Shown one piece after another: positions 26,740-35,622 of a DNA stretch of 44,074 bases. The stretch covers positions 1-44,074 of the forward strand of contig JAJBSL010000019.1 of NCBI GenBank assembly GCA_020540725.1, in the 5' to 3' direction. This DNA is from Lachnospiraceae bacterium EP-SM-12S-S03 (GTDB lineage: Bacteria > Bacillota > Clostridia > Lachnospirales > Lachnospiraceae). A program made the translations under genes and the position numbers. Position 1 is the first letter of the stretch. Each line of letters begins with the position of its first letter. The notes beneath the pieces were generated by a model, which was given only the letters and a program-made list of their open reading frames with translations, searched no databases and had not been told where the DNA came from.

Positions 26740-27017
26740 CTCTTCATTTCCAAAATCTGTTGACTATGGTGGGCGAAAAATAATTTGCCCACTTTTAGTC
26801 GGACTATTTTTCTTAGTACAAAGCGGGAAAATGTGCGCGATGTACCGGAAAGTCTTGTAAATTTTTAAAGTTTGTAGCGCCCGACCTCAAACATAGCGAC
26901 AACAACTTTGATGATGAACTTATAGATCAGATTCAAAAATCACTTCTATTGACTCATTTAGCAAATACAAAACAGCACCCTCGCCACTTCTCGCAGCAAG
27001 GATGCCATTCTTATTTC
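26740..27017. other. Intergenic region after yesL and GH31 genes
   Basis: Between the convergent yesL and GH31 genes there is a hairpin with 9 pairs at 26769-26792 (GTGGGC/GCCCAC core), likely the yesL stop signal, and the GH31 terminator at 26963-27005. Between them one plus-strand frame, open from about 26817, shows a CARCTGKSC cysteine motif but no start codon or ribosome site; it may be a gene remnant or chance. Confidence 0.4.
26963..27005 (-). terminator. Terminator of the GH31 operon
   Basis: Minus-strand arms GCATCCTTGC and GCGAGGGTGC pair over 10 bp with two G-T pairs and an 11-nt loop, followed by TGTTTTGTATTT. It lies 13 nt past the GH31 stop. Confidence 0.75.
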
Positions 27018-30000
27018 TTATACTTGATTAAATCCCGGTCCGATCAACCAGATTCCTTCACATTCCATTTCCTCTGCAGTATTTAAATCTGTCAGAGCCT
27101 TCATTGTGATGACAGCAAGTTTATCACTTCCGTTGTAAAGTTTCTTATCTCCGCGGTTTGCAAATGCAAGATTCACATATGCGGTATTATCTTCGTAGCG
27201 TTTATTTACTGTCAGATTTTCCATAGAGCCTACAACATCTGACTGTTCTACAGATACAAATTCCAGTTTCGCAGGATCATAGTTCAGCACTTTACCGAAT
27301 GCATTCAGATTTTCCACATTCTGTGCCTGTACTGCAAATGTAACTGTTTCTCCAGCCTTTACAGTATCCGTATCTGCTACAAGTGAAATACTTCCTGACA
27401 CTTCCCCGGTCTGTTTTGTTCCGCCATCCAGATTGAACATTGTATATGCATAGTCATAAACATCATATACACCGTTCATATTGATGTCACCGCAACGTTT
27501 CTGAATCTGGTCTACAAAGTTAGAACCATCCTTTACAGAAGTTCCCAAGTAGTTCTTCATATTTGTATAGTCGCCTTCTGCTACTGTCTCATTCTTATTT
27601 GTACTTCCGACTGCAAATGGCTTCGCTCCGTCCTTCTTATAAACCGGAAGTTCATGTGCAGCAAACCAGTTGCGAATGGATTTCACAACCACCAGTTTCA
27701 GGTAACGTGCACTTACACCGTCAAGCGAAACTGTCTTCGCATTTTCTTCCACTTCCAGATCTTTATTATATGTCCACTCTTCTTCCTCAGCGCCATTCCA
27801 TTCAAGTTTCCAGTTTTTACCATCCAAACTTGAATAAATGTTCATTTTCTGAACAGAACCACTTCCATAATTGTCACGTGGATAGTATTCAAATTTATTC
27901 AATTCATAAACTGCACCGAAGTCATAAATAAACGGAATCGGTCCATTTACCACATCTTCTACGCAGAAGAACATTCCCTTGAAGCTATGATCTGTAGCAT
28001 ATCTTAATGCACCGGCTTCATCATCTCCTGCAAATGTAACTGTTCCAAGGGCACCAACTTCATTTCTCCACGGATCTAATAATGTCTCTACCTCAATTTC
28101 TTCACTCCACTTCGAATATCCATCCATATTTCTAGAACGTACACAATATGTATGTTTTGAATGATACTCAAGTTCATCATGAAGATAAGTAAGCGCATCT
28201 CCCATTGTATAGAAATTGCCATCCACAAGCATCTCGTAAGAATCTGCTCCTTCTGTTTTCGTCCATTCGAACCATATGCTTGTAGGCGTTTTCTTATCTT
28301 CCAATACATGAAGAACCGGTGCTTCCAATGCCGGATTTTCCCTTTCTTCCGATTTTACAAAGGTATTCACGTATCCTCTGATTTCCACAGACTGACTCTC
28401 TTTTGCTGCATCTGTCGGCGCAAATCTGACATAAAGTTTCGGAGACTGTGTAACATGTTCTGTCATTTCCTTAAGTTTTGTCTCTTCTACTGTTGCATAA
28501 GTATGAAGCTTCGGAGTCGCATCATAGAAATATACTGCCTCTCCGCTTTCTAAAGAAACGGTATCAAATGCTTCTTTTGTTTCTATCTCACGTACTGAAA
28601 GATCATTCTCTCCATTCTTTGCCAGGATTACTTTCGGTTTTTCAGAAAGATGTACAATAAATGTTGTATTTCTTTCTGATTCATATCCTTCATATGTTCC
28701 ACAAGACTGTTCTGCAGTCAGAACCGCCACATCTTCTTTCACATCAGAAATATATTTTGTGGAAACATAGTTTCCATAAGAAACATGATCAATCGTTCCA
28801 TATTCTTCATGTTCTTCCGTCTGATTCAGGATATATTTTCCATCATCTTCATAAGTACTGAACTCACTGTAACCATGTGGCCAGAATTCTACAATTCGAT
28901 TCTTTCTATCCACCTGATCCGGGGTATTGTTCTCTTCATACATTGGAAGAATTGCTCCCTCTTTCACAAATACCGGAAGTTTCCAAAGTGGTGCTTTGAA
29001 GTTATTTAACACCTGTCCTCCCTGATATTTTTCACCTGTGAGGTAATCCACCCAGATATCCTCTTCATTTGGAAGATAAATGTGATTTCTTACGTCATTC
29101 CCCATTTCATCACCGGCTACATCACAGTAAATCGGTGCTACAAGGATATTCTTGCCAAGCATGAACTGATATTGCATCTGTCTGCTATACGCATACTCAT
29201 CCTTCGGGTATTCCAGGAACATCGCTCTTACCATCGGAAGGCCAGTATCACTGTTTCCTGTATCAATATTAGAAGCTGCCGCTGCACATGTATAAATATA
29301 CGGCATCAATTGTGCTTTCATCTTCATGTACATACGGTTGATTCCTGTATACGGATCTCCAAAAGTAAACGGTGACTTCATATAAGTTCCCCATCCATCC
29401 ATATTCAACATCTGTGGAGTGAAAGATTTCCACTGATAATCACGTGTTGCGATAAGCGGACGTCCCCCGAAAATACCATCCATATCACTTCCGATGTTTG
29501 GATTACCACTTAAAGAACTTCCAATATAAGTCGGAATATGGAAACGGATATATTCCCAATTTCCTCCAGTCTGATCACCACTCCATACACTATTGAACCT
29601 CTGAGAACCAGCCCATCCATCCAGAGAAATGATATTCGGACGGAAGTTCTCGGATGTCGTTACGATATCATATGCTGTTTTTACTCCATTGAGCTGGAAA
29701 GAGTATCCAGGTCCTACCCACGCAACATCTGTCTTCAATGTCGTAGCTCCACCTTTTGTAACTTCTTTCTGGAAGTCACGAAGAAGATGCCAATATGTAT
29801 CATTGTTGGAATCCGGCGCCAGATTACTCTCTGTCCAAAGTCCGGATGCAACACCTTTACTATTTGCATACTCTGTAAATCTTGCAAAGTTTTCTACATT
29901 AGCATCTACGGCTTCAATTCTTTCCGGAGTGCTTGAACCATCTTCATTGACTCCGCCCTGTACATAATAGCCATTCTGACCGTATCCTCCGCCATATCCA

Positions 30001-31082
30001 TCATTCGGGAGGAAATATCCAAGCGGCATATCGTGTTTCACATACTGATCTAAAACTGCTCTCGCAGAATATTCATACGGTGTATCTACCGAGTCCGGAT
30101 AGTTCTCCGTTCTCACATGTGGTCCTTCTCCATTCAGAGACTCAGAATGCGCCCCTTCCGGCAAACGGTAACCTGTCGCCATACCGCTTTCATAATGTGT
30201 AACACCTTCACTATCATAAGAAGCGTCACCTTTTACATTCCATGCCTTATCGCCGGATTCTGCTGACCACGCATCACGATTATAACAGTTTAAATGTCCT
30301 TCATAGAATCCGTATTCCGGAAGGAATAAAGGATTTCCTGTTACATGATAATATCCTTGTAACAATTCTTGTACAAGCTCACGTCCACACGTCTTTCCTG
30401 TCAGGAAATAATATGCGCTCAGCTTGCTTTCTTTATGTACAACTTTTACGAGTTCCTGATTTTCTTCTCCGAAATCATATGTTCCATCAGAAAATGTATT
30501 ATAAAGTACACCATATCCATTTGTTGTGTAATAAAACGGATTCGGAGACGCTACGCCGCCATCCATCCATGCACTTTCATTTACAATCTGGATTTTCTTA
30601 CCTGTGTGTACAAATCGCCCATTTTGTGTTCCGCCACCGTAGAAATTCTCACCCGGTTCTTTTTCCAGGATCTGAATCATTTCTCCTTCTGCAATTTGTA
30701 GTGGCTCTGCCTCTTCCAGCACAATTCTTCCATGTATACAAACACTCATTTTTGCAGTCTCTTTGTCCCATGTGATCGATGTACCCCCGCAAAGTACAAT
30801 AAATTTGTCCTCCTGCCATAAAACTCTTGCGGAAGGTTTTGTGTACGCATCCGATTCATCCGGATGCTGCTGGATTTTCGCTGTGTGCGCCTCATCCCTC
30901 GGTGTTGCATATGGTGCGAATACGCCTTTTGGATCCACATCATAGCGGAAAATATTTTCTTCCAGGAATGTCAGTTTTCCTGCGATTCCTCCGTCGAAGA
31001 GAATATCAACAACATTCTCCTTTGCAGAAACTTTCACAGATTCTACACTAGTTAGTTTTAAATTTGTCTTACTTTCTTTCAT
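27018..31082 (-). CDS. Multidomain GH31 glycosidase, candidate alpha-N-acetylgalactosaminidase, without signal peptide
   Basis: This protein is 1354 aa. GH31 N-terminal beta-sandwich covers about 1-245 and the (beta/alpha)8 barrel about 250-625, with probable nucleophile Asp452 (LKTDVAW) and acid/base Asp503 (WSGDQTGGNW). C-terminal GH31 sheets cover 640-855, FN3 918-1000 and F5/8 type C carbohydrate binding 1004-1148. A dockerin-like calcium loop (GDINMNGVYDVYDYAY) lies at 1198-1213 and a cohesin-like domain at 1229-1354. FN3/F5-8C/dockerin appendages and catalytic spacing recall the GH31 enzymes that release alpha-GalNAc from Ser/Thr (Enterococcus Nag31A type), but an alpha-glucosidase or alpha-galactosidase cannot be excluded. 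The N-terminus has no signal peptide, odd for an enzyme with adhesion modules. The ATG lies 4 nt after the exporter ATPase stop. Confidence 0.85.
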   Translation of the reverse strand: MKESKTNLKLTSVESVKVSAKENVVDILFDGGIAGKLTFLEENIFRYDVDPKGVFAPYATPRDEAHTAKIQQHPDESDAYTKPSARVLWQEDKFIVLCGGTSITWDKETAKMSVCIHGRIVLEEAEPLQIAEGEMIQILEKEPGENFYGGGTQNGRFVHTGKKIQIVNESAWMDGGVASPNPFYYTTNGYGVLYNTFSDGTYDFGEENQELVKVVHKESKLSAYYFLTGKTCGRELVQELLQGYYHVTGNPLFLPEYGFYEGHLNCYNRDAWSAESGDKAWNVKGDASYDSEGVTHYESGMATGYRLPEGAHSESLNGEGPHVRTENYPDSVDTPYEYSARAVLDQYVKHDMPLGYFLPNDGYGGGYGQNGYYVQGGVNEDGSSTPERIEAVDANVENFARFTEYANSKGVASGLWTESNLAPDSNNDTYWHLLRDFQKEVTKGGATTLKTDVAWVGPGYSFQLNGVKTAYDIVTTSENFRPNIISLDGWAGSQRFNSVWSGDQTGGNWEYIRFHIPTYIGSSLSGNPNIGSDMDGIFGGRPLIATRDYQWKSFTPQMLNMDGWGTYMKSPFTFGDPYTGINRMYMKMKAQLMPYIYTCAAAASNIDTGNSDTGLPMVRAMFLEYPKDEYAYSRQMQYQFMLGKNILVAPIYCDVAGDEMGNDVRNHIYLPNEEDIWVDYLTGEKYQGGQVLNNFKAPLWKLPVFVKEGAILPMYEENNTPDQVDRKNRIVEFWPHGYSEFSTYEDDGKYILNQTEEHEEYGTIDHVSYGNYVSTKYISDVKEDVAVLTAEQSCGTYEGYESERNTTFIVHLSEKPKVILAKNGENDLSVREIETKEAFDTVSLESGEAVYFYDATPKLHTYATVEETKLKEMTEHVTQSPKLYVRFAPTDAAKESQSVEIRGYVNTFVKSEERENPALEAPVLHVLEDKKTPTSIWFEWTKTEGADSYEMLVDGNFYTMGDALTYLHDELEYHSKHTYCVRSRNMDGYSKWSEEIEVETLLDPWRNEVGALGTVTFAGDDEAGALRYATDHSFKGMFFCVEDVVNGPIPFIYDFGAVYELNKFEYYPRDNYGSGSVQKMNIYSSLDGKNWKLEWNGAEEEEWTYNKDLEVEENAKTVSLDGVSARYLKLVVVKSIRNWFAAHELPVYKKDGAKPFAVGSTNKNETVAEGDYTNMKNYLGTSVKDGSNFVDQIQKRCGDINMNGVYDVYDYAYTMFNLDGGTKQTGEVSGSISLVADTDTVKAGETVTFAVQAQNVENLNAFGKVLNYDPAKLEFVSVEQSDVVGSMENLTVNKRYEDNTAYVNLAFANRGDKKLYNGSDKLAVITMKALTDLNTAEEMECEGIWLIGPGFNQV

Positions 31083-31086
31083 ACTT

Positions 31087-32082
31087 TTATTTTCTGCCCT
31101 TTCTTAAAATTCCTTGTATAATAGACTCAATATCTCTGGAACTGATTTCTACATCCTGAATTTCTGTCCTCTTTGCCACTTCCTGCAAAATGGAAATACT
31201 CTCTGCTTTTGCCACATCATACTCCACCACAAGACTATGCGGCGTCGAGAGAACTTCTTTCGTTCCAGGCAAAGAAAATGTTTCCTTTTGGAACCATGGA
31301 TTTTCTGCCATTTCCACTCGAATCTTCTTCTCTTTATTAAACTCCTGACGCACATTTGCCATCATATCGTCCAAAATAATATTGCCCTGGCTAATTACCA
31401 TAATCCGCCGACACAACGTCTCGATATCCTGAAAATCATGACTTGTTACAATGAAGGTTGTCTTCGCCTCTTCATTAATATCCAAAATGCACTTCCTGAT
31501 ACTCTCCTTCGATTCCGAATCCAATCCTATCGTCGGTTCATCCAGATACACTATTTCCGGATTATGTAAAAATGCCGCCGCGATATTGCACCGCATCCTC
31601 TGTCCAAGTGAAAGCTGACGTTCCGGTACGGAAAGAAGAGATCCAATCCCCATAATATCTTGAAATTTCTCCAAGTTCTCCTGAAACTGTCTCTCCGGTA
31701 TCTCATACAGTTGCTGCAACACCTTATAGGATTCAATGACCGGAACGTCCCACCAAAGTACAGAACGGTTTCCAAACACAACCCCGATGTTTTTACTGTT
31801 TTTCGTCCGTTCCTTAAAAGGGTCGATTCCTCTTACTCGGATACTCCCTTCCGTGGGACACAGAATCCCGCAAAGCATCTTAATCGTAGTAGATTTTCCA
31901 CTTCCATTTGGCCCGACATATCCAACAGACTCTCCCTTTTCAATCGAAAAACTAACATCATCCACCGCCCGTTTCGCTTCATACTCCGGTCGGAACATCA
32001 TAGAAAAAGCTTTTCCCATGTGCGTATATTGTTTCTTTCTCTGATATTCTTTTACAATATGTTTCACTTCTATCTGACTCAT
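31087..32082 (-). CDS. ABC exporter ATP-binding protein (ABC-2 type)
   Basis: This 331-aa ATPase has Walker A GPNGSGKST (57-65), the Q-loop region VVFGNRSVLWWD, signature LSLGQ (157-161), Walker B IVYLDEP (177-183) and a switch His in VTSHDFQDIETLC. The C-terminal 90 residues are the accessory domain usual in DrrA-like exporter ATPases. It powers the two permeases encoded just upstream (14-nt gap) and is followed after 4 nt by the GH31 gene. Substrate is unknown. Confidence 0.92.
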   Translation of the reverse strand: MSQIEVKHIVKEYQRKKQYTHMGKAFSMMFRPEYEAKRAVDDVSFSIEKGESVGYVGPNGSGKSTTIKMLCGILCPTEGSIRVRGIDPFKERTKNSKNIGVVFGNRSVLWWDVPVIESYKVLQQLYEIPERQFQENLEKFQDIMGIGSLLSVPERQLSLGQRMRCNIAAAFLHNPEIVYLDEPTIGLDSESKESIRKCILDINEEAKTTFIVTSHDFQDIETLCRRIMVISQGNIILDDMMANVRQEFNKEKKIRVEMAENPWFQKETFSLPGTKEVLSTPHSLVVEYDVAKAESISILQEVAKRTEIQDVEISSRDIESIIQGILRKGRK

Positions 32083-32096
32083 CCCTGTACACTCCC

Positions 32097-32891
32097 TTAT
32101 GTTCCCGTACTGTTATAGCCTCTAAGCCCGGCTTTCCAAAGAAGGCCTGCCACACTTACCACACCAAACGCTGCCAACGGCATTGCCCAAATTACCCAGG
32201 CTCCTGTCTTTCCCGTAAGAAATGCAACCGGATAGTATCCCATAAATCCAAACGGAATCATATAAGTAAAAAATGTCCGAATCATCATTGGAAATACGCT
32301 CAACGGATATTTGGCAAATTCCCGGCATGTCAGTACCAATTCCGCCACATCATTCCCGTTGACAATCCAAAAATTCAAACTGTTAAATATCGTGTAAAGC
32401 CCTGTATTGATAATCGTTCCACAAATGATTGTTTCCAGTAGAAACAGAATCGTCCCGACACCTCCGGATATTCCGAACTGCCTCATAGAATACGCCAAGA
32501 TTCCAATATAAATCACCATCGTAATGACTGCCTGAAAGTGGACTCTCTGCCCCAAAAGCTGTACAAATGGAGATGCCGGTCTTACAAGAATTACATCCAA
32601 CTTCCCCTTTCGTATGGAACTGGAAATACTCCACACACAATCTAAGAAAGCCTGACCAATTGCCTCAATAATCGCACAGATAGAAAAGAGAATACAGATC
32701 TCATAAATACCCCAATTTCCTAATCCGCCTGCTACGCTTGCGATTGTAATAATTCCGATAAATCCGGAAGCCTCACGAAGTAACATGGATAAAATCCAGA
32801 TCACCGTATCTGCCGGATACTGCACAAGTGTGACAAAACCAATTCGGAGATACGCCTTACATACTCTCATATAATACAATACTCTTCTCAT
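32097..32891 (-). CDS. ABC-2 family exporter permease (second)
   Basis: This 264-aa protein has six hydrophobic helices (about 14-32, 37-57, 58-78, 115-135, 140-165, 225-250) and the block GKLDVILVRPASPFVQLLGQRV, typical of ABC2_membrane_6 (DUF990) permeases. It forms a heterodimeric channel with the upstream permease. It starts 3 nt after that gene. These systems export unknown lipids, glycans or peptides. Confidence 0.88.
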   Translation of the reverse strand: MRRVLYYMRVCKAYLRIGFVTLVQYPADTVIWILSMLLREASGFIGIITIASVAGGLGNWGIYEICILFSICAIIEAIGQAFLDCVWSISSSIRKGKLDVILVRPASPFVQLLGQRVHFQAVITMVIYIGILAYSMRQFGISGGVGTILFLLETIICGTIINTGLYTIFNSLNFWIVNGNDVAELVLTCREFAKYPLSVFPMMIRTFFTYMIPFGFMGYYPVAFLTGKTGAWVIWAMPLAAFGVVSVAGLLWKAGLRGYNSTGT

Positions 32892-32894
32892 AGC

Positions 32895-33692
32895 CTACCC
32901 TCCTTGTACGACGACTTTTCGGATGCTCTTTGCATAGAAAAACTTCGCAAAACCAAAAAGAAGGATACACCAGATTATCTGAAGCACAATATATTTCACT
33001 GACTCTGCCATTCCATATTCCCCCATATAAATCTGCACCGGAACAGACACCATCCCGGCAAACGGCATATAGTCTAAAACTTTTACTATCGCCTCCGGGA
33101 AGAAAAAAATCGGTACGACTCCTCCCGATAAAATGGAGAGAAGGGAACTCTTCATAAAACGGAGTCCATGATTGTTAAAGGTGTAAAACGAACACAATCC
33201 AACCATAAATTCAATGAAAAACATGATTCCTATAGAAATCACCACACTCACGACAAAAAGCAAAAATTGTGTCACCCCAAACGGCGCGCTTCCTCCCATC
33301 AAAAGGAGACATACCACTGTAATAGGCAAACCTTTGAACACTACAAAAAATAGAAATTCTCCCATTCTCTTGGCAAACAAATTAAAGAACAGAGAAACCG
33401 GACGCAAAAGCTCCATCCCAATGGTTCCTTCATAAATCCATTCCGCGAATTCCATATTGATTCCACCGGAAAACTGAGAAGAAAGAATTCTCGACAGAAT
33501 CACATATGTTGTCATCTGTTCCATCGTAAATCCTGCAATCGTATCTTGCTTCTGAAATACAAACTGCCAAAGAAAGTAGTAGACAATGATGGAAACTGCC
33601 GTTCCTACAATATTCAGCCAAAAGGCTTTGATGTATGCAAAGTTCGTAAGAAATGTAAGTTTTACAATCGAACAGAACTTCCTCACTCTCAT
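32895..33692 (-). CDS. ABC-2 family exporter permease (first)
   Basis: This protein of about 265 aa has six membrane helices and the family block EWIYEGTIGMELLRPVSLFFNLFAKRMGEF, which matches the partner permease. The start is uncertain: an upstream GTG at 33719 gives 274 aa, the ATG at 33692 sits very close to a GGGGGG ribosome site, and a GTG at 33686 has the best spacing from it. It is the first gene of the exporter-GH31 unit. No clear promoter lies in the 114 nt before it, so it may depend on read-through from the importer operon past the hairpin at 33769-33799. Confidence 0.87.
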   Translation of the reverse strand: MRVRKFCSIVKLTFLTNFAYIKAFWLNIVGTAVSIIVYYFLWQFVFQKQDTIAGFTMEQMTTYVILSRILSSQFSGGINMEFAEWIYEGTIGMELLRPVSLFFNLFAKRMGEFLFFVVFKGLPITVVCLLLMGGSAPFGVTQFLLFVVSVVISIGIMFFIEFMVGLCSFYTFNNHGLRFMKSSLLSILSGGVVPIFFFPEAIVKVLDYMPFAGMVSVPVQIYMGEYGMAESVKYIVLQIIWCILLFGFAKFFYAKSIRKVVVQGG

Positions 33693-33768
33693 TCCCCCCT
33701 TTATTTCTTCATTCGGCACTCTTCTTGTGAGTACTCAATGAAAAAATAAAGATGCTTCTTATATTAAT

Positions 33769-33799
33769 ATGGGGAAGAGGTGTAGACCCCTCCCCCCAT
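33769..33799 (-). terminator. GC-rich hairpin between importer and exporter genes (terminator or processing site)
   Basis: ATGGGG pairs with CCCCAT and AGGGGT with ACCTCT inside it, with a G-T pair and a one-base bulge. The T-run follows only about 20 nt later, so termination may be partial. Confidence 0.5.
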
Positions 33800-33833
33800 A
33801 ACTTTCAGATACTTCCGAAATATTAGGTATGTA

Positions 33834-34661
33834 TTAACCTTTAATACCTGACTGTGCAACACCTTCGATGAACTGTTTCTGGAAAACAAAGAACAGAACG
33901 ATCATTGGGATTACCGCAAGTACTGCACCTGCCATCTGTGCAGGATAGTTTGTTGCATACTGTCCTTTCAGTAATGACAACGCCGGAGCTAATGTCATTT
34001 TTGCAGGATCAGAGTTTACAATCAATGGCCACATAAAGTCATTCCATGCAAACTTCGCTGTAAAAATTACGAGTGCAACAATACCCGGCTGTACAAGTGG
34101 AAGCATGATTTTTCCAAAAATCTGGAATCTGTTACATCCATCAAGCAATGCTGCTTCTTCCAATTCCTTCGGCAGTGACATAAAGAACTGTCTTAACAAG
34201 AATGTTCCGAATGCACTAAACAGGTTTGGTAAGAAAAGTCCTGGTAACGTATTGATTAATCCTAAGTTCTGAATAATCAAGTACTGTGGAATCAAGAAAA
34301 TCTGTCCAGGTACCATTAAGATTGATAACAGAACCATGAAAATTGCATTTTTAAATGGGAAGTCAATTCTTGCAAATGCATAAGCTGCCATTGTACAGAA
34401 TATAACTTGAACCACTGTAGTAATAATTGTGACAACAATTGTGTTTGTATAAATCGTTCCAAAAGGAAGAACTTCTAACACATACTTATATGATTCTAAG
34501 TTCAACGCTTCCGGTAAGATAGTCGGTGGAATCTGCATGGATTCCGGCAATGTTTTAAATGATGTAAATACCATCCAAAGGAATGGGAATACTGTAATTG
34601 CAATACCGGCTATCAAAATGATATGAATCAACACATGATTTCTTTTTGTTGCAGTTGACAT
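33834..34661 (-). CDS. Carbohydrate ABC importer permease, MalG family
   Basis: This 275-aa inner-membrane protein has six helices (first about 11-30) and the EAA loop EEAALLDGCNRFQIFGKIMLPL, the contact for an MsmX-type ATPase. It ends in the typical VAQSGIKG. It pairs with the MalF-like permease 17 nt upstream. No ATPase gene lies nearby, as is usual for CUT1 systems that share a general ATPase. Confidence 0.93.
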   Translation of the reverse strand: MSTATKRNHVLIHIILIAGIAITVFPFLWMVFTSFKTLPESMQIPPTILPEALNLESYKYVLEVLPFGTIYTNTIVVTIITTVVQVIFCTMAAYAFARIDFPFKNAIFMVLLSILMVPGQIFLIPQYLIIQNLGLINTLPGLFLPNLFSAFGTFLLRQFFMSLPKELEEAALLDGCNRFQIFGKIMLPLVQPGIVALVIFTAKFAWNDFMWPLIVNSDPAKMTLAPALSLLKGQYATNYPAQMAGAVLAVIPMIVLFFVFQKQFIEGVAQSGIKG

Positions 34662-34678
34662 TGTATTTCCTCCTTCCT

Positions 34679-35608
34679 TTAATCGTAATTAACCCATTTT
34701 TTCTGCCCCCATAACTGAATGGCTGTAATAATCATAATAATTACAAACATAAAGATGGAGATTGCTGCCGCGTAACCTTTGTAACCATACATGAACGCAT
34801 TCTGGTAGAAGAGTACATTCATTGTCTTAACCTGATTAAACGCAGGGTTTGTCTGTGGGTCTATCATCATATAAATACTATCGAATACCTGGAATGCACC
34901 AATCAATCCTGTAATTGTTACAAAGAAGATTGTCGGTGTAAGTAACGGAACTGTAATCTTGAAAAATCTCTGTACAGGACCAGCTCCGTCAATCGCTGCC
35001 GCTTCATAATATGATTTTGAAATTCCCTGCATACCGGCAAGAAGAATAATCATATTGTAACCAACACTTCCCCAGATTGCTACGATCATAACACATCCAA
35101 GTGCTGTAGCAGGTTTTGTAAGCCAGCTTTGTGGTGAACCACCAAGCATTTTCACAATCTCATTGAAAATACCATATTCGCTATGGAAGATTAATTTCCA
35201 AACAAGTGCTACAGCTACTGACATCGTTACAGATGGCAGGAAGTAAATTGTACGGTAGAATGAAGTTCCTTTAATTTTAGAGTTCAATAAAGAAGCTATT
35301 AACAGTGACAGCGCCAGCCCAATCGGAACTGTAATCACTGCGTAAATCAATGTATTCCTGAGCGCGAGAAGTAAATCCGGCTCCTGGAATAACTGTTTAT
35401 AGTTCTCGAGACCTATAAACGTAGCCATATTGAATTTGTTTACATCATTAAAACTAAACCAGAAGTTCTGGATAAATGGAAAGACGTAGAATATAATCAA
35501 TCCAATTGTTACTGGTGCAATAAAGATATATGCCGCAGTCCAGTCCTTCCTTTCTCTTTTACTGGCTTTCCTTTTTGCAGGTTTTGCCATTTTCTTTTCT
35601 TCGCTCAT
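34679..35608 (-). CDS. Carbohydrate ABC importer permease, MalF family
   Basis: This 309-aa protein has a Lys-rich cytoplasmic N-terminus (1-25), six helices and the EAA loop YYEAAAIDGAGPVQRFFKITVPLL. It forms the import channel with the MalG-like partner. Genomic neighbours suggest the cargo is an alpha-GalNAc-containing glycan or glycopeptide, or GalNAc itself; that is inference. It is 14 nt after the binding-protein gene. Confidence 0.93.
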   Translation of the reverse strand: MSEEKKMAKPAKRKASKRERKDWTAAYIFIAPVTIGLIIFYVFPFIQNFWFSFNDVNKFNMATFIGLENYKQLFQEPDLLLALRNTLIYAVITVPIGLALSLLIASLLNSKIKGTSFYRTIYFLPSVTMSVAVALVWKLIFHSEYGIFNEIVKMLGGSPQSWLTKPATALGCVMIVAIWGSVGYNMIILLAGMQGISKSYYEAAAIDGAGPVQRFFKITVPLLTPTIFFVTITGLIGAFQVFDSIYMMIDPQTNPAFNQVKTMNVLFYQNAFMYGYKGYAAAISIFMFVIIMIITAIQLWGQKKWVNYD

Positions 35609-35622
35609 AAAACATCCCTACT

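Noticed and set aside
28088..30943. Several frames of 60-177 residues on either strand within the GH31 gene
   Set aside because: They are shadows of one long conserved multidomain frame and show no ribosome sites or family motifs.
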